This document shows, piece by piece, positions 8,508 to 17,332 of a stretch of DNA of 64,000 bases. The stretch covers positions 1,716,650 through 1,780,649 of the forward strand of contig NZ_RJKQ01000001.1 of the NCBI RefSeq assembly GCF_003751845.1. The letters are read 5' to 3'. The translations under genes and the position numbers were made by a program. The stretch is from Enterobacter sp. BIGb0383. Its GTDB lineage: Bacteria > Pseudomonadota > Gammaproteobacteria > Enterobacterales > Enterobacteriaceae. Numbering within the stretch: position 1 is the first letter of the stretch; each line of letters opens with the position of its first letter. Under the pieces are notes generated by a model, which worked only from the letters and a program-made list of their open reading frames with translations, ran no database searches and was not told where the DNA came from.

Positions 8508-11500
8508 TTAGTGAACAAGGGGAAGCACAAAGGGCATCACCTGACGGAACAGCGCGGCCTTCGGCCATGCCGGATTAATCCCGTCCAGCGCGGCGCAGGC
8601 GTTTTCATACCCGTCGATATCGCCCAGCCCTGCGGCGGCCAGCGCCTCTACCGTCAGGCATTTCTCTTTGTGCTGCTGTTGCAGATCGGCATAGAGTGAG
8701 AGCAGGTCCGGCCTGGAGACGGCGAAGAAGTCCGCGTCGATGTGGCTTTTCGCCATCTGCTGCGCCCACTGTTTCATCTCCGTGAACAGCTGAGTCGACG
8801 CCTGCTGCTCGCCGAGCATCTTCAGCGCCATCCCCTGCCAGAAGAGATAATCCACCGGCTGATCGTTGTAGTAGCTGTGGATATTGATGGTCCGGTCACC
8901 CGTTGCCGCCTGCCGCAGACAGCGCGTGGCCTCCGTCGAATCGCCCTGCTCGCGGGCACAAACGGCGAGCCAGAACCAGATATCGTTATCCGTCTGCCCC
9001 GGTAGACGCCCTTCGCTCAGGTTGTCGGGATAGCGCAGAGCCGCATGGAGCTGCTCTGCCGCCGCCTGCGGCTGCTTCCGTGCAATCTGCTGCCAGGCAC
9101 GCAGGAGCTGGTTAAGGATGTACTGGCCGGTGACTTTCCCTTCGCCGCCTTCCCACGGATGGAACTTACGCGTTGCCAGGCACTGCGCCGCTTTCTCCGT
9201 CTCGCCGGCCAGATGCCAGAGATCCAGCAGTTCAGCGGTCATATCGTCGCGCTTCAGGGCGCAGTCGAGGCTGGCCTCAAGCCGGGCAAGCCGTGTTTCC
9301 GGCGCGGCACCGGTCAGTTTATCCAGCAGATCGCGCTCGAACAGCAGACGGGCATCCTGCGGCGCAAGGCGGCAGGCGGTATCCAGGTAACGGGCGGCCA
9401 GCCCGGCGTCGTGCTCTTTGTTCCAGGCGTGGATCGCCAGACCTCGCCAGCCGTCGGCAAACTCCGGCATCATCTCAACGCAGCTCTGCCACAGGGCGGT
9501 CGCTTTTTCATAGCTGCGTTTGTTATAGAAGAAGCAGGCCAGCAGATGCCGGGCGAACCCGCACTCCGCAATACTTTCCAGGGCGGCCACTTCGTCGAGC
9601 GTATTGGGGAAGCGGACAAACGCCGGGAAGGCTTCCCGCGCCTGCTCAACCAGCGCGCCGCGCGCCGCCTGCGGCAGCAGGCTGGCCTGCAGATAGCGCG
9701 GCAGGGTGCGCGGGCAGTCGAGCGCCGCCAGCATCTCCGCCGCCAGGGACGGCATCCCCCAGTTGATAAGCTGTCCGGCGGTGAGCAGCGCGTTAACGTC
9801 GCGGCCACGGCACATCTCCCGCCACCGGGTCAGGCTGGCCTCGCTACGCTCGGCAAACCAGTCCAGCCACCATAAGGTCGGGTTCAGGGGATAGTCGCGC
9901 AGCAGCGTTTCCCGCTGCAGACGGGCATTCTCCTCGCGTCCGCTCAGCAGCAGAAGCAGGTTTTGCAGGCACAGCACCTCCTGATTTGTCGTGCAGGCGA
10001 GCAGGCTCTGACGGCAAAAATCCAGCCCGGCTTCAGGGTCGCCGCGACGGGCGCAAAGACGCGCCAGGCCGTAATACCCCCCGGCTTTGCTGTTACCGCT
10101 CCAGACCGCCCGCCAGAAATCCTCTTCGGCATCCTGCCATTTTTCCAGCCGTTCATACGCGCTGGCGCGGATCAGACTCGCCTGGCCGCACTGTGGGTTT
10201 TTATTCAGGCCGTGGGCGCGCTTCAGCGCCCCGGTTGCATAGCTCACGGCACGGTCGTAGTCGGCACGATTGTATTCGAGCATCGCCAGGGAGAGGTTGC
10301 AGCGGTAGTCGAGCGGGTCCAGCGCCACGCCGCGCAGGTAGTAGTCAAACGGGGAACGGCTGGCGTGGTGATACTGCTCCAGGTGCTGGCCGATAAACCA
10401 GGCTTCATCGGCGCTGGCGATCTCTGCGGCCGCCAGCGGCGCTTTCGCCACCTCAGGAAGCGGAACCGCCTCAGGCTGGTGCTCCTGATAGCAGAGCACA
10501 ATATTGCCGCTGGCATCCGACAGTTCGATGGTCATCCTTGCCGGATCGCGCCCTTTCAGCACGTCCTGTATCGCGGTAGCCGGGGTCAGGGAAATTGCCT
10601 TATCAAGCAGCGCCTGCGGGTTACCGGCTTCGCGGATCGCCAGCCGGTGGCCGACCAGTGGCGCAATGGCGTAGAGGCCCCACGCGATCCCCTCATCAGA
10701 GCGCTGCAGTTTGATCACCGCATCGCGGGAGGCGTTCTGCACCATGCCCAGCGAGTGATACGGCAGGAAATATTGCTCAAAGCGTTTCTCTTCCCAGGCA
10801 TCAAGCCAGGTGAAGTCTGGCTGGTTGTCGGCAAAAATCCCGGTCATCAGCTCAATATAAGGCCCGTTTTCATCGGTGAGATTTTTATCCCAGGCCTGGC
10901 CAAATTCACTGTAGCCCCAGCTCCACTGTTTTTTCCCCGGCGCGATATGGTGGTTGGCGACGTGCAGCAGGCCGCCATCTTCGTCATGGCACCAGGCGCC
11001 GACAAAATCGTAGGCCGATTTCTCCGCCATATAGGACGTCGGTACCGGCACGTTTTGATAGCGGGAGATATCCACCCCGGCGGAGTAGTCCACTTTGTAG
11101 TAGGTACCGGTGGCGATGGGAAACGCGGAGACCGCACGTTTTCCGTGATCGAATACGGCGGTGACGTCAGGCGGGAAGACGCTCTGGTGCCCATCCCCGC
11201 CCTTCACCGCCGGGTTGGCCCACCACAGGAAGTGGCGCGGGGTGGGATTACCGTTATAAACACGGCTGCCGATTTCCAGCGCGGCGCGATCCGGGCGCAG
11301 GGTAAAGCCGGTCATCACCTGCAGTCCGTGCATGGGTTCGGTTTCCCCAACCCACAGAGTTTGTGATCCGTCGTCATGGGCTTCAATGGTAAAGTCCACC
11401 GGCATAAAGGTGGTCGGACGGTGGTGCTGCGGCCAGTTGAACTCAATCCCGCCGGAGATCCACGGCCCCAGCAGCCCCACCAGGGCGGGTTTGATCACCT

Positions 11501-11789
11501 CATTGTGATAGACAAAATCGCGCTGTTTAACTTTGTCCCACGCCCGATGCACGCGCCCGCCCAGCTCCGGCAGGATCATCACTTTGATGTAGTCATTTTC
11601 CAGCCAGACCGCCTGCCACTGCCGCAGTGTTTTCTGCTCGCTAAGCGTATCCGTTACGCCGTAGGGATAGACCGCGCCGGACGATCCCTGATAGACACGA
11701 TTTTCCAGAAACATGGGATGAATATCCTGCGGCCCGGTTTCATAGGTCGGGATACTGATGCTTTCCTGCCAAACTTTTACTGGATCCAT
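8508..11789 (-). CDS. yphG: YphG, large mutarotase-like (DUF5107) and TPR-repeat protein
   Basis: 1093 residues from the ATG at 11789, exactly the E. coli YphG length; a GAGGG ribosome site precedes that codon, so the 7-residue upstream extension is rejected. The N-terminal ~400 residues form a DUF5107 beta-sandwich related to galactose mutarotases (GGRVHRAWDK, GGIEFNWPQHHRPTTF, HFLWWANPAV). From about 470 the protein is helical with repeated TPR-like units (ALDPLDYRCNLSLAMLEYNR; SYERATALW-like segments). No signal peptide is seen, so it is probably cytoplasmic. First gene of the operon. A carbohydrate-processing role is inferred from context; no reaction is known to me. Confidence 0.9.
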   Translation of the reverse strand: MDPVKVWQESISIPTYETGPQDIHPMFLENRVYQGSSGAVYPYGVTDTLSEQKTLRQWQAVWLENDYIKVMILPELGGRVHRAWDKVKQRDFVYHNEVIKPALVGLLGPWISGGIEFNWPQHHRPTTFMPVDFTIEAHDDGSQTLWVGETEPMHGLQVMTGFTLRPDRAALEIGSRVYNGNPTPRHFLWWANPAVKGGDGHQSVFPPDVTAVFDHGKRAVSAFPIATGTYYKVDYSAGVDISRYQNVPVPTSYMAEKSAYDFVGAWCHDEDGGLLHVANHHIAPGKKQWSWGYSEFGQAWDKNLTDENGPYIELMTGIFADNQPDFTWLDAWEEKRFEQYFLPYHSLGMVQNASRDAVIKLQRSDEGIAWGLYAIAPLVGHRLAIREAGNPQALLDKAISLTPATAIQDVLKGRDPARMTIELSDASGNIVLCYQEHQPEAVPLPEVAKAPLAAAEIASADEAWFIGQHLEQYHHASRSPFDYYLRGVALDPLDYRCNLSLAMLEYNRADYDRAVSYATGALKRAHGLNKNPQCGQASLIRASAYERLEKWQDAEEDFWRAVWSGNSKAGGYYGLARLCARRGDPEAGLDFCRQSLLACTTNQEVLCLQNLLLLLSGREENARLQRETLLRDYPLNPTLWWLDWFAERSEASLTRWREMCRGRDVNALLTAGQLINWGMPSLAAEMLAALDCPRTLPRYLQASLLPQAARGALVEQAREAFPAFVRFPNTLDEVAALESIAECGFARHLLACFFYNKRSYEKATALWQSCVEMMPEFADGWRGLAIHAWNKEHDAGLAARYLDTACRLAPQDARLLFERDLLDKLTGAAPETRLARLEASLDCALKRDDMTAELLDLWHLAGETEKAAQCLATRKFHPWEGGEGKVTGQYILNQLLRAWQQIARKQPQAAAEQLHAALRYPDNLSEGRLPGQTDNDIWFWLAVCAREQGDSTEATRCLRQAATGDRTINIHSYYNDQPVDYLFWQGMALKMLGEQQASTQLFTEMKQWAQQMAKSHIDADFFAVSRPDLLSLYADLQQQHKEKCLTVEALAAAGLGDIDGYENACAALDGINPAWPKAALFRQVMPFVLPLVH

Positions 11790-11826
11790 AATCGCCCTCA
11801 ATATTAACAAGACATACTGAATGAAA

Positions 11827-11854
11827 AGATTGATGGCAGTTTAATGAACAATCT
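11827..11854. promoter_or_regulatory. Inverted repeat in the yphG-yphH divergent promoter region
   Basis: AGATTG and CAATCT separated by 16 nt, centred between the divergent start codons. It is placed where the ROK-family regulator YphH could bind to control both transcripts. Candidate operator only; the spacing and short arms make chance occurrence possible. Confidence 0.3.
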
Positions 11855-11906
11855 GGCACTGTTTTCGCACAATAATCACGCAATAAAGTAAACAAGGTTT
11901 AGTGAC

Positions 11907-13100
11907 ATGAGAGCCTGTATCAACAATCAGCAGATTCGCCGCTATAACAAATGCGTGATCCTCGAACTTCTCTACCGACATAAGCGTGCCAATAAATCGA
12001 CCCTGGCGCGGCTGGCGCAGATCTCGATCCCGGCGGTCAGTAACATCCTCGATGAACTGGAGCGCGAGAAGCGGGTGCTCAATGTCGAAGATGAAAAACA
12101 AACGCGCGGCCACAGCAGCGGCATCTGGCTTATTGCCCCGGATGGCGACTGGACGCTGTGCGTTAACGTCACGCCCACCAGCATCGAATGCCAGCTGGCG
12201 AACGCCTGCCTGAGCCCCAAAGGCGAATTCGAACGGTTTGCCATTAGCGCCCCCGATCCGCAGGCGCTGCTGGCGGAGATTGAACAGTGCTGGCATCGCC
12301 ACCGCAGGCTGTGGCCGGGGCGAACCATCAATCTTGCGCTGGCGATCCACGGGCAGGTCGATCCGGTTACCGGGGTGTCGCAAACCATGCCCCAGGCGCC
12401 CTGGACAACGCCGGTCGAGGTAAAATATCTGCTGGAAGAGAGGCTGGGGATCCGCGTGAAGGTGGATAACGACTGCGTGATGCTGGCCCTGGCGGAGAAG
12501 TGGCAAAACGACGCCCGCGGCCGCGATTTTTGCGTGATTAACGTCGACTACGGGATCGGTTCTTCCTTCGTCATCAACGATCAAATCTATCGCGGGAGCC
12601 TGTACGGCAGCGGCCAGATAGGCCATACCATTGTTAATCCGGATGGGGCGGCCTGCGACTGCGGGCGCTACGGCTGTCTGGAAACGCTGGCCTCGTTGAG
12701 CGCGCTAAAGAAACAGGCGCGGACCTGGCTGAAACTGCAGCCCTCTGCGGGCCTTGACCCGGAAACCCTGACTTCGGACCAGCTTATTGCGGCCTGGCAA
12801 CAGGGCGATATCCGCATCAATGCCTGGGTCGAGAATGCCGCGAATGCCATCGGGCTGAGCCTGTATAACTTTTTGAATATTTTGAATATTAATCAGATTT
12901 GGCTTTACGGTCGCAGCTGCGCGTTTGGTGAACCCTGGCTTGCCAGCATCGTCAGACAGACCGGGCTTAACCCCTTCGACCAGGGAGAGTGCTCCCGTAG
13001 TCGGGCAACCCAGATTGGACTGGGGCAGCTGAGCCGATCCCAGCAAATTATGGGGATTGGCTATTTATACGTTGAAGCACAGCTTGAGGCATCGGGCTAG
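11907..13100 (+). CDS. yphH: YphH, ROK-family (NagC/Mlc-like) transcriptional regulator
   Basis: 397 residues, same as E. coli YphH. The N-terminal winged helix-turn-helix is visible ([23 protein letters not shown], helix-turn-helix near residues 18-45). It is followed by a ROK sugar-kinase-like domain with [12 protein letters not shown] near 213 and the zinc-binding signature [10 protein letters not shown] near 251-260. Divergent from yphG, so it is the expected repressor of the yph operon, with a sugar or sugar phosphate as inducer (inference from the family). Its stop codon overlaps that of rcnR on the other strand. Confidence 0.9.
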   Translation: MRACINNQQIRRYNKCVILELLYRHKRANKSTLARLAQISIPAVSNILDELEREKRVLNVEDEKQTRGHSSGIWLIAPDGDWTLCVNVTPTSIECQLANACLSPKGEFERFAISAPDPQALLAEIEQCWHRHRRLWPGRTINLALAIHGQVDPVTGVSQTMPQAPWTTPVEVKYLLEERLGIRVKVDNDCVMLALAEKWQNDARGRDFCVINVDYGIGSSFVINDQIYRGSLYGSGQIGHTIVNPDGAACDCGRYGCLETLASLSALKKQARTWLKLQPSAGLDPETLTSDQLIAAWQQGDIRINAWVENAANAIGLSLYNFLNILNINQIWLYGRSCAFGEPWLASIVRQTGLNPFDQGECSRSRATQIGLGQLSRSQQIMGIGYLYVEAQLEASG

Positions 13101-13369
13101 CGGATATAGGAGTCCAGCACGCTAAGCACCACCTGCAGATCCTCTTCGCGTTTGACCTCGTCGTTTTCATGCACGATATGATCGGTCAAATGGCCCTTAA
13201 TCACTTCCCGCATCAGACCGTTGACCGCGCCGCGAATTGCGGCGATCTGCTGCAAAACTTCCGCACATTCATGGGGCGCATCGAGCATTTTCTTCAACGC
13301 CGCGACCTGACCTTCGATCTTACTGGCCCGCGCTTTTAGTTTCCGCTTATCGCGAATGGTATGCGACAT
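13097..13369 (-). CDS. rcnR: RcnR, nickel/cobalt-responsive repressor
   Basis: 90 residues, all-helical CsoR/RcnR-family repressor. The Ni/Co ligands known for E. coli RcnR are all present: His3, Cys35, His60 and His64, together with the N-terminal MSHTIRDK. The start at 13369 has a GAGG ribosome site; the 16-residue upstream extension is not family-like. It binds G-tract operators in the rcnA promoter and releases them when Ni(II) or Co(II) is bound. Divergent from rcnA. In E. coli the rcn pair lies elsewhere on the chromosome, so its presence here is a lineage-specific arrangement. Confidence 0.95.
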   Translation of the reverse strand: MSHTIRDKRKLKARASKIEGQVAALKKMLDAPHECAEVLQQIAAIRGAVNGLMREVIKGHLTDHIVHENDEVKREEDLQVVLSVLDSYIR

Positions 13370-13438
13370 ACAAACCTCAAACTGCCGTTGTGAGCTGGGC
13401 GACAGCATACCATGCATTCACCAGGGAGAAGATAATTC

Positions 13439-13473
13439 TACTGGGGGGTAGTATTTTTTACTGGGGGGGAGTA
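13439..13473 (+). promoter_or_regulatory. Two tandem RcnR-type G-tract operators
   Basis: Two near-identical 15-bp sites, TACTGGGGGGTAGTA (13439-13453) and TACTGGGGGGGAGTA (13459-13473). Each is a G6/G7 tract flanked by TACT/AGTA inverted repeats, the established RcnR operator pattern. Their starts are 20 bp apart, about two helical turns, placing both on one DNA face, between rcnR and rcnA. Confidence 0.9.
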
Positions 13474-13510
13474 GATTTAAGCGCACAAAAAACGATCGAG
13501 AATGCTTCTC

Positions 13511-14398
13511 ATGAACGACTTTTCAACGCTCTTACAGCAGGGAAATGCCTGGTTCTTTATCCCGAGCGCGATTCTGCTCGGTGCCCTGCATGGCCTTGAG
13601 CCGGGACACTCTAAAACCATGATGGCGGCGTTTATTATCGCTATCAAAGGAACGGTCAGGCAGGCGGTGATGCTGGGACTGGCGGCAACCGTCAGCCACA
13701 CCGCCATCGTCTGGCTGATCGCGCTGGGCGGCATGTACGTCAGCCGTCGGTTTACCGCCGAGGCCGTTGAGCCGTGGCTACAGATGATCTCCGCGGTCAT
13801 TATTCTGACAACCGCAGCCTGGATGTTCTGGCGGACGTGGCGCGGGGAAAAAAGCTGGCTGGATGAGCAGCAGCACAGCCATCCACCTGCTCCAAAAGCG
13901 TTTACCACGATAGCCCGTATCGACGGCACCGCCACGCTGGCCCCGAGGCCAATGGTGATGCAGGCCCATCAGCAGGATCATCATCCTGAGCTGGCCGGGC
14001 TGCTGCCGGATTCGAAGGAGTATCAGGATGCACATGCCAGAGCCCATGCAAAAGATATTGAGCGCCGCTTTAGTCGTAACGACGTCAGCAACACGCAAAT
14101 CATTCTCTTCGGCCTGACCGGCGGGCTTATCCCCTGCCCTGCGGCCATTACCGTGCTGCTGATCTGTATCCAGCTTAAGGCGCTGTCGCTGGGCGCAACC
14201 CTGGTGGTGAGTTTCAGTATCGGGCTGGCGTTAACCCTGGTGGCGGTGGGCGTCGGGGCGGCGATTAGCCTGCGCCAGGCCACAAAGCGCTGGTCGGGGC
14301 TAAACCGCCTGATTGGCAAAGCGCCTTATCTCTCCAGCGCCCTGATCGCTATCGTCGGCGTGTATATGGCGATCCATGGGTACGCGGGACTGCGGTAA
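13511..14398 (+). CDS. rcnA: RcnA, nickel/cobalt efflux protein
   Basis: 295 residues from the ATG at 13511 (an upstream ATG at 13502 is less family-like). Six or so membrane spans, with RcnA landmarks LLGALHGLEPGHSKTMM near residues 22-38, a second histidine in TVSHTAIVW, and GGLIPCPAAITVLL. It exports Ni(II) and Co(II) across the inner membrane. The cytoplasmic loop (about residues 112-180) is long but has only about seven scattered histidines, whereas the E. coli loop is densely His-rich; the segment APKAFTTIARIDGTATLAPR looks like replacement sequence. Controlled by RcnR through the paired operators upstream. Confidence 0.93.
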   Translation: MNDFSTLLQQGNAWFFIPSAILLGALHGLEPGHSKTMMAAFIIAIKGTVRQAVMLGLAATVSHTAIVWLIALGGMYVSRRFTAEAVEPWLQMISAVIILTTAAWMFWRTWRGEKSWLDEQQHSHPPAPKAFTTIARIDGTATLAPRPMVMQAHQQDHHPELAGLLPDSKEYQDAHARAHAKDIERRFSRNDVSNTQIILFGLTGGLIPCPAAITVLLICIQLKALSLGATLVVSFSIGLALTLVAVGVGAAISLRQATKRWSGLNRLIGKAPYLSSALIAIVGVYMAIHGYAGLR

Positions 14399-14733
14399 AT
14401 ACGCAGGGCGTTATTTCCTGTCTCGTTTCAGTTCACAAATTCGGTTATTTTCCGCCTTCGCGGGCGGATTAAAACGGGCTGAATTCACGTCCTGTCGATG
14501 TAAATGATACACAAATGTTAATTAAATGTTTACCCTCCATCCTTTTTTAACATTTAAAACCGCCCTGGTACTGGGGTGATATTATGTTTTTAACTATTTG
14601 ATAACCAAATTAGATCCAATATTTTACAATAACGGTTAGCCATCACATTTAGCCGATCTGTGATTCATTCCCTCTTCCCTTCGTTGCTAACCTCAGGCCG
14701 TGACATGCTCCGGCCCTCAAAAAAGGTACAACG
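14399..14733 (+). promoter_or_regulatory. AT-rich regulatory region upstream of the second sugar cluster
   Basis: 335 bp without a gene. It holds three copies of AAATGTTWA: direct at 14513-14521 and 14524-14532 (11 bp apart) and inverted at 14547-14555. A plausible sigma-70 promoter follows: TTGATA (14598-14603), 16-bp spacer, TATTTT (14620-14625). A 6-bp hairpin (TCCGCC / GGCGGA, near 14450-14470) lies soon after rcnA but lacks a U-tract. The repeats are candidate binding sites for an activator or repressor encoded outside the cluster. Confidence 0.45.
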
Positions 14734-15720
14734 ATGAAATTCAAACTCGCATTACTCAGCGCAGCCCTGGTTTCTGCCTGCATGTTGTCCGGTACGTCCG
14801 CTGCGGCGGAAAAAAAATACGACATTGCCGTAGTCGCTAAGGTCACCGGTATTCCGTGGTTTAACCGTATGGAGACCGGCGTTAACGACGCGGCGAAGAA
14901 ACTCGATGTGAATGCGTATCAGACCGGCCCTTCGACGCCCGATCCTGCCCAGCAGGTCAAGGTGATTGAGGATCTGATCGCCAAAAACGTTAACGCCATT
15001 ATCGTGGTGCCGAACGACGCCAAAGTGCTGGAGCCGGTGCTGAAAAAAGCCCGCGACAAAGGCATCGTGGTGCTGACGCACGAATCCCCGGATCAGCAGA
15101 TCGGCCAGTGGGATATCGAAACCATCGACAGCGAAAAATACGCGCAGGCCAACGTCGACGAGCTGGCGAAAAGTATGGGCGGAAAAGGCGGCTATGCCAT
15201 TTACGTCGGCTCGCTGACCGTGCCGCTGCATAACGCCTGGGCCGATTACGCCATTAAGTACCAGAAAGAGAAGTATCCGGAGATGTTTGAAGTCACCTCG
15301 CGTCTGCCGGTGGCGGAAAGCATCGATAAATCGTACTCCACCACCCTGGATTTGATGAAAACGTATCCGCAGATGAAAGGGATTATTGGCTTCGGGTCGC
15401 TCGGCCCGATTGGTGCCGGTCAGGCCGTTCAGAAGAAACGCGCCAAAGATAAAATTGCCGTGGTCGGGATCGCCATGCCAGGACAGGCTGCACCTTATCT
15501 GATGCGGGGCGATATCAAAAAAGCCCTGCTGTGGGATCCGAAAGACGCGGGATACGCGCTGGTGACGGTTGCCGACCAGCTCTTGCAGGGCAAAGAGGTC
15601 ACACCCGACCTGACCCTCGATGGCTTAGGAAAAGCCGATGTCGACATGGATAAGAAAGTGATCCGCTTTAATAAGATCCTCGAAGTCACCAAAGATAACG
15701 CGCAGTCACTCGGGTTCTGA
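14734..15720 (+). CDS. Periplasmic sugar-binding protein of a second ABC importer
   Basis: 328 residues. A signal peptide (positively charged start, hydrophobic core, TSAAA cleavage site near residue 25) is followed by a type 1 periplasmic-binding fold of the RhaS/LsrB-like branch: YDIAVVAKVTGIPWFNRMETG, then VIEDLIAKNVNAIIVVPND and IIGFGSLGPIGAGQAVQKK. A ribosome site AAAAGG precedes the start. It begins a same-strand cluster with its own ATPase, two permeases, kinase and SIS protein. The family handles pentoses, deoxysugars and autoinducer-2; the linked kinase points to a pentulose-related ligand (inference). Confidence 0.85.
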   Translation: MKFKLALLSAALVSACMLSGTSAAAEKKYDIAVVAKVTGIPWFNRMETGVNDAAKKLDVNAYQTGPSTPDPAQQVKVIEDLIAKNVNAIIVVPNDAKVLEPVLKKARDKGIVVLTHESPDQQIGQWDIETIDSEKYAQANVDELAKSMGGKGGYAIYVGSLTVPLHNAWADYAIKYQKEKYPEMFEVTSRLPVAESIDKSYSTTLDLMKTYPQMKGIIGFGSLGPIGAGQAVQKKRAKDKIAVVGIAMPGQAAPYLMRGDIKKALLWDPKDAGYALVTVADQLLQGKEVTPDLTLDGLGKADVDMDKKVIRFNKILEVTKDNAQSLGF

Positions 15721-15748
15721 GGCTTTCAGCCACCACCAGGGAACCCAA

Positions 15749-15807
15749 CGCCGGCCGTCTGGCCGGCGCTACCGAACCGATTAACACTCAGCGCCCGTAC
15801 GGGCGCT
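15749..15807 (+). other. Two tandem intercistronic hairpins after the binding-protein gene
   Basis: Hairpin 1 at 15749-15768: stem CGCCGGCC / GGCCGGCG with a GTCT tetraloop. Hairpin 2 at 15790-15807: an 18-bp perfect palindrome AGCGCCCGTACGGGCGCT. Neither has a U-tract. Such structures after a binding-protein gene commonly protect the upstream mRNA and lower downstream expression, giving excess binding protein; that role is inferred here. Confidence 0.55.
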
Positions 15808-15823
15808 CGCAGGGGTATTGTCG

Positions 15824-17332
15824 ATGACAGACACCACCGCATTTATCACTCTTGAGAATATCAGCAAGCAATTCCCGGGCGTGCGGGCGCTGGATAAGGT
15901 GAACCTGACCCTGAAAAAAGGCGAAGTTCACTGTCTGGCGGGACAGAACGGCTGCGGTAAAAGCACCATTATCAAAGTGATCTCCGGGGTTTATCAGCCG
16001 GAAAAAGGGGCGCAGATCCTGCTCGACGGCAAACTGTTCCATCACCTGACGCCCTCGCTTTCCGCCCACTACGGTATCCAGGTGATTTACCAGGATCTCT
16101 CTTTGTTCCCCAACTTCAGCGTCACGGAGAATATCGCCGTCAACCGCTATCTGCCGGGCGGTGATATCTGGGTGCGGCGTGGCGCGATGCAACAGCAGGC
16201 GCTGGCGGCAATGAAGCGTATCGGCGTAACGATAGACCCGGATAAGAAAGTCGAAAAGCTGTCGATTGCCGACCGCCAGCTGGTGGCGATTTGCCGCGCC
16301 ATCGCCGCCGACGCCCGGCTGGTGATCATGGATGAACCCACCGCGTCTCTGACCCGTCAGGAGGTGAACGGCCTGCTACGGGTGGTTAACGAATTAAAAG
16401 CCGCCGGAATTTGCGTGGTGTTCGTCAGCCACCGCCTTGATGAGGTGATGGAGGTGGCGGATCGGATTAGCGTCATGCGTGACGGCAAGCTGGTCGGCAC
16501 CTTCCCCGCAAGCGAACTCGACAGCCACGAGCTGGCTTTCCTGATGACCGGACAGCGCTTTCACTACAGTCCCCTGCCGGAGAAGCCGCCCGTCGAGCAG
16601 GAACCGATGCTGGAGGTACGCCATTTAAGTCGCAAAGATAAGTACCAGGATATTAACCTGTCCCTGCGCAGCGGCGAGATTGTCTCAATCGTCGGCCTGC
16701 TGGGCGCGGGACGCACCGAACTCTGTCTGAGCCTGTTCGGAATGACCCAGCCCGAAAGCGGCGAAATCTGGATCAACGGCAAACCGGTCAAGCTGCGCAG
16801 TAACCACGACGCTATCAAACACGGGATCGGCTATGTCTCGGAAGATCGCCTGACTCAGGGACTGATCATGGAGCAGTCGATTTACGACAACACCATCGTG
16901 ACGGTTTTTGACAAGCTCCACACGCGAGGCGGCCTGCTCGATCACCGTAAGGCCCGGACGCTGGTAGACGATCTGATTCGCGGGCTGAATATCAAAGTCT
17001 CCGACCCACAGCTGCCGGTTAAAACGCTCTCCGGCGGCAATGCCCAGAGGATAGCCATCGCCAAATGGGTCGCCACCCATCCGCGCATTCTTATCCTCGA
17101 TTCGCCAACCGTCGGCGTCGATATTGCCAACAAAGAGGGGATCTACCAGATTGCCCGCGATTTGGCGGAACAGGGGATGGCGGTGCTGATGATTTGCGAC
17201 GAAATCCCGGAAGCCTACTACAACAGTCACCGCGTGCTGGTCATGCGTCGCGGCAGGCTGGTGGCTGAATTTAATCCTCATCGCTGCCGCGAAGAGGAGA
17301 TTGCTGACGTGGTCGAGGTAATCCATGAATAA
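15824..17332 (+). CDS. Sugar ABC transporter ATP-binding protein (double cassette)
   Basis: 502 residues from the ATG at 15824, preceded by AGGGG; the in-frame TTG at 15818 is less likely. Cassette 1: Walker A GQNGCGKST (40-48), Walker B LVIMDEPTAS. Cassette 2: degenerate GLLGAGRTE, signature LSGGNAQR, Walker B LILDSPTVGVDI, in which the usual catalytic glutamate after the aspartate is serine. In RbsA-type proteins one site is normally the weaker one. It powers the paired permeases encoded next. It overlaps the first permease by 8 nt (translational coupling). Confidence 0.9.
   Translation: MTDTTAFITLENISKQFPGVRALDKVNLTLKKGEVHCLAGQNGCGKSTIIKVISGVYQPEKGAQILLDGKLFHHLTPSLSAHYGIQVIYQDLSLFPNFSVTENIAVNRYLPGGDIWVRRGAMQQQALAAMKRIGVTIDPDKKVEKLSIADRQLVAICRAIAADARLVIMDEPTASLTRQEVNGLLRVVNELKAAGICVVFVSHRLDEVMEVADRISVMRDGKLVGTFPASELDSHELAFLMTGQRFHYSPLPEKPPVEQEPMLEVRHLSRKDKYQDINLSLRSGEIVSIVGLLGAGRTELCLSLFGMTQPESGEIWINGKPVKLRSNHDAIKHGIGYVSEDRLTQGLIMEQSIYDNTIVTVFDKLHTRGGLLDHRKARTLVDDLIRGLNIKVSDPQLPVKTLSGGNAQRIAIAKWVATHPRILILDSPTVGVDIANKEGIYQIARDLAEQGMAVLMICDEIPEAYYNSHRVLVMRRGRLVAEFNPHRCREEEIADVVEVIHE

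Noticed and set aside
9963..11366. 467-residue ORF antisense to yphG
   Set aside because: Lies wholly within yphG on the other strand; composition typical of a shadow frame.
11860..11885. Possible CRP site near yphH
   Set aside because: Both halves deviate from TGTGA/TCACA at defined positions.
14440..14475. rcnA terminator
   Set aside because: A 6-bp hairpin exists but is followed by ATTAAAACG rather than a T-tract; too weak to list as a terminator.
14655..14675. Possible CRP site (TGTGATTC...)
   Set aside because: Only one half-site TGTGA is present; the second half does not match.
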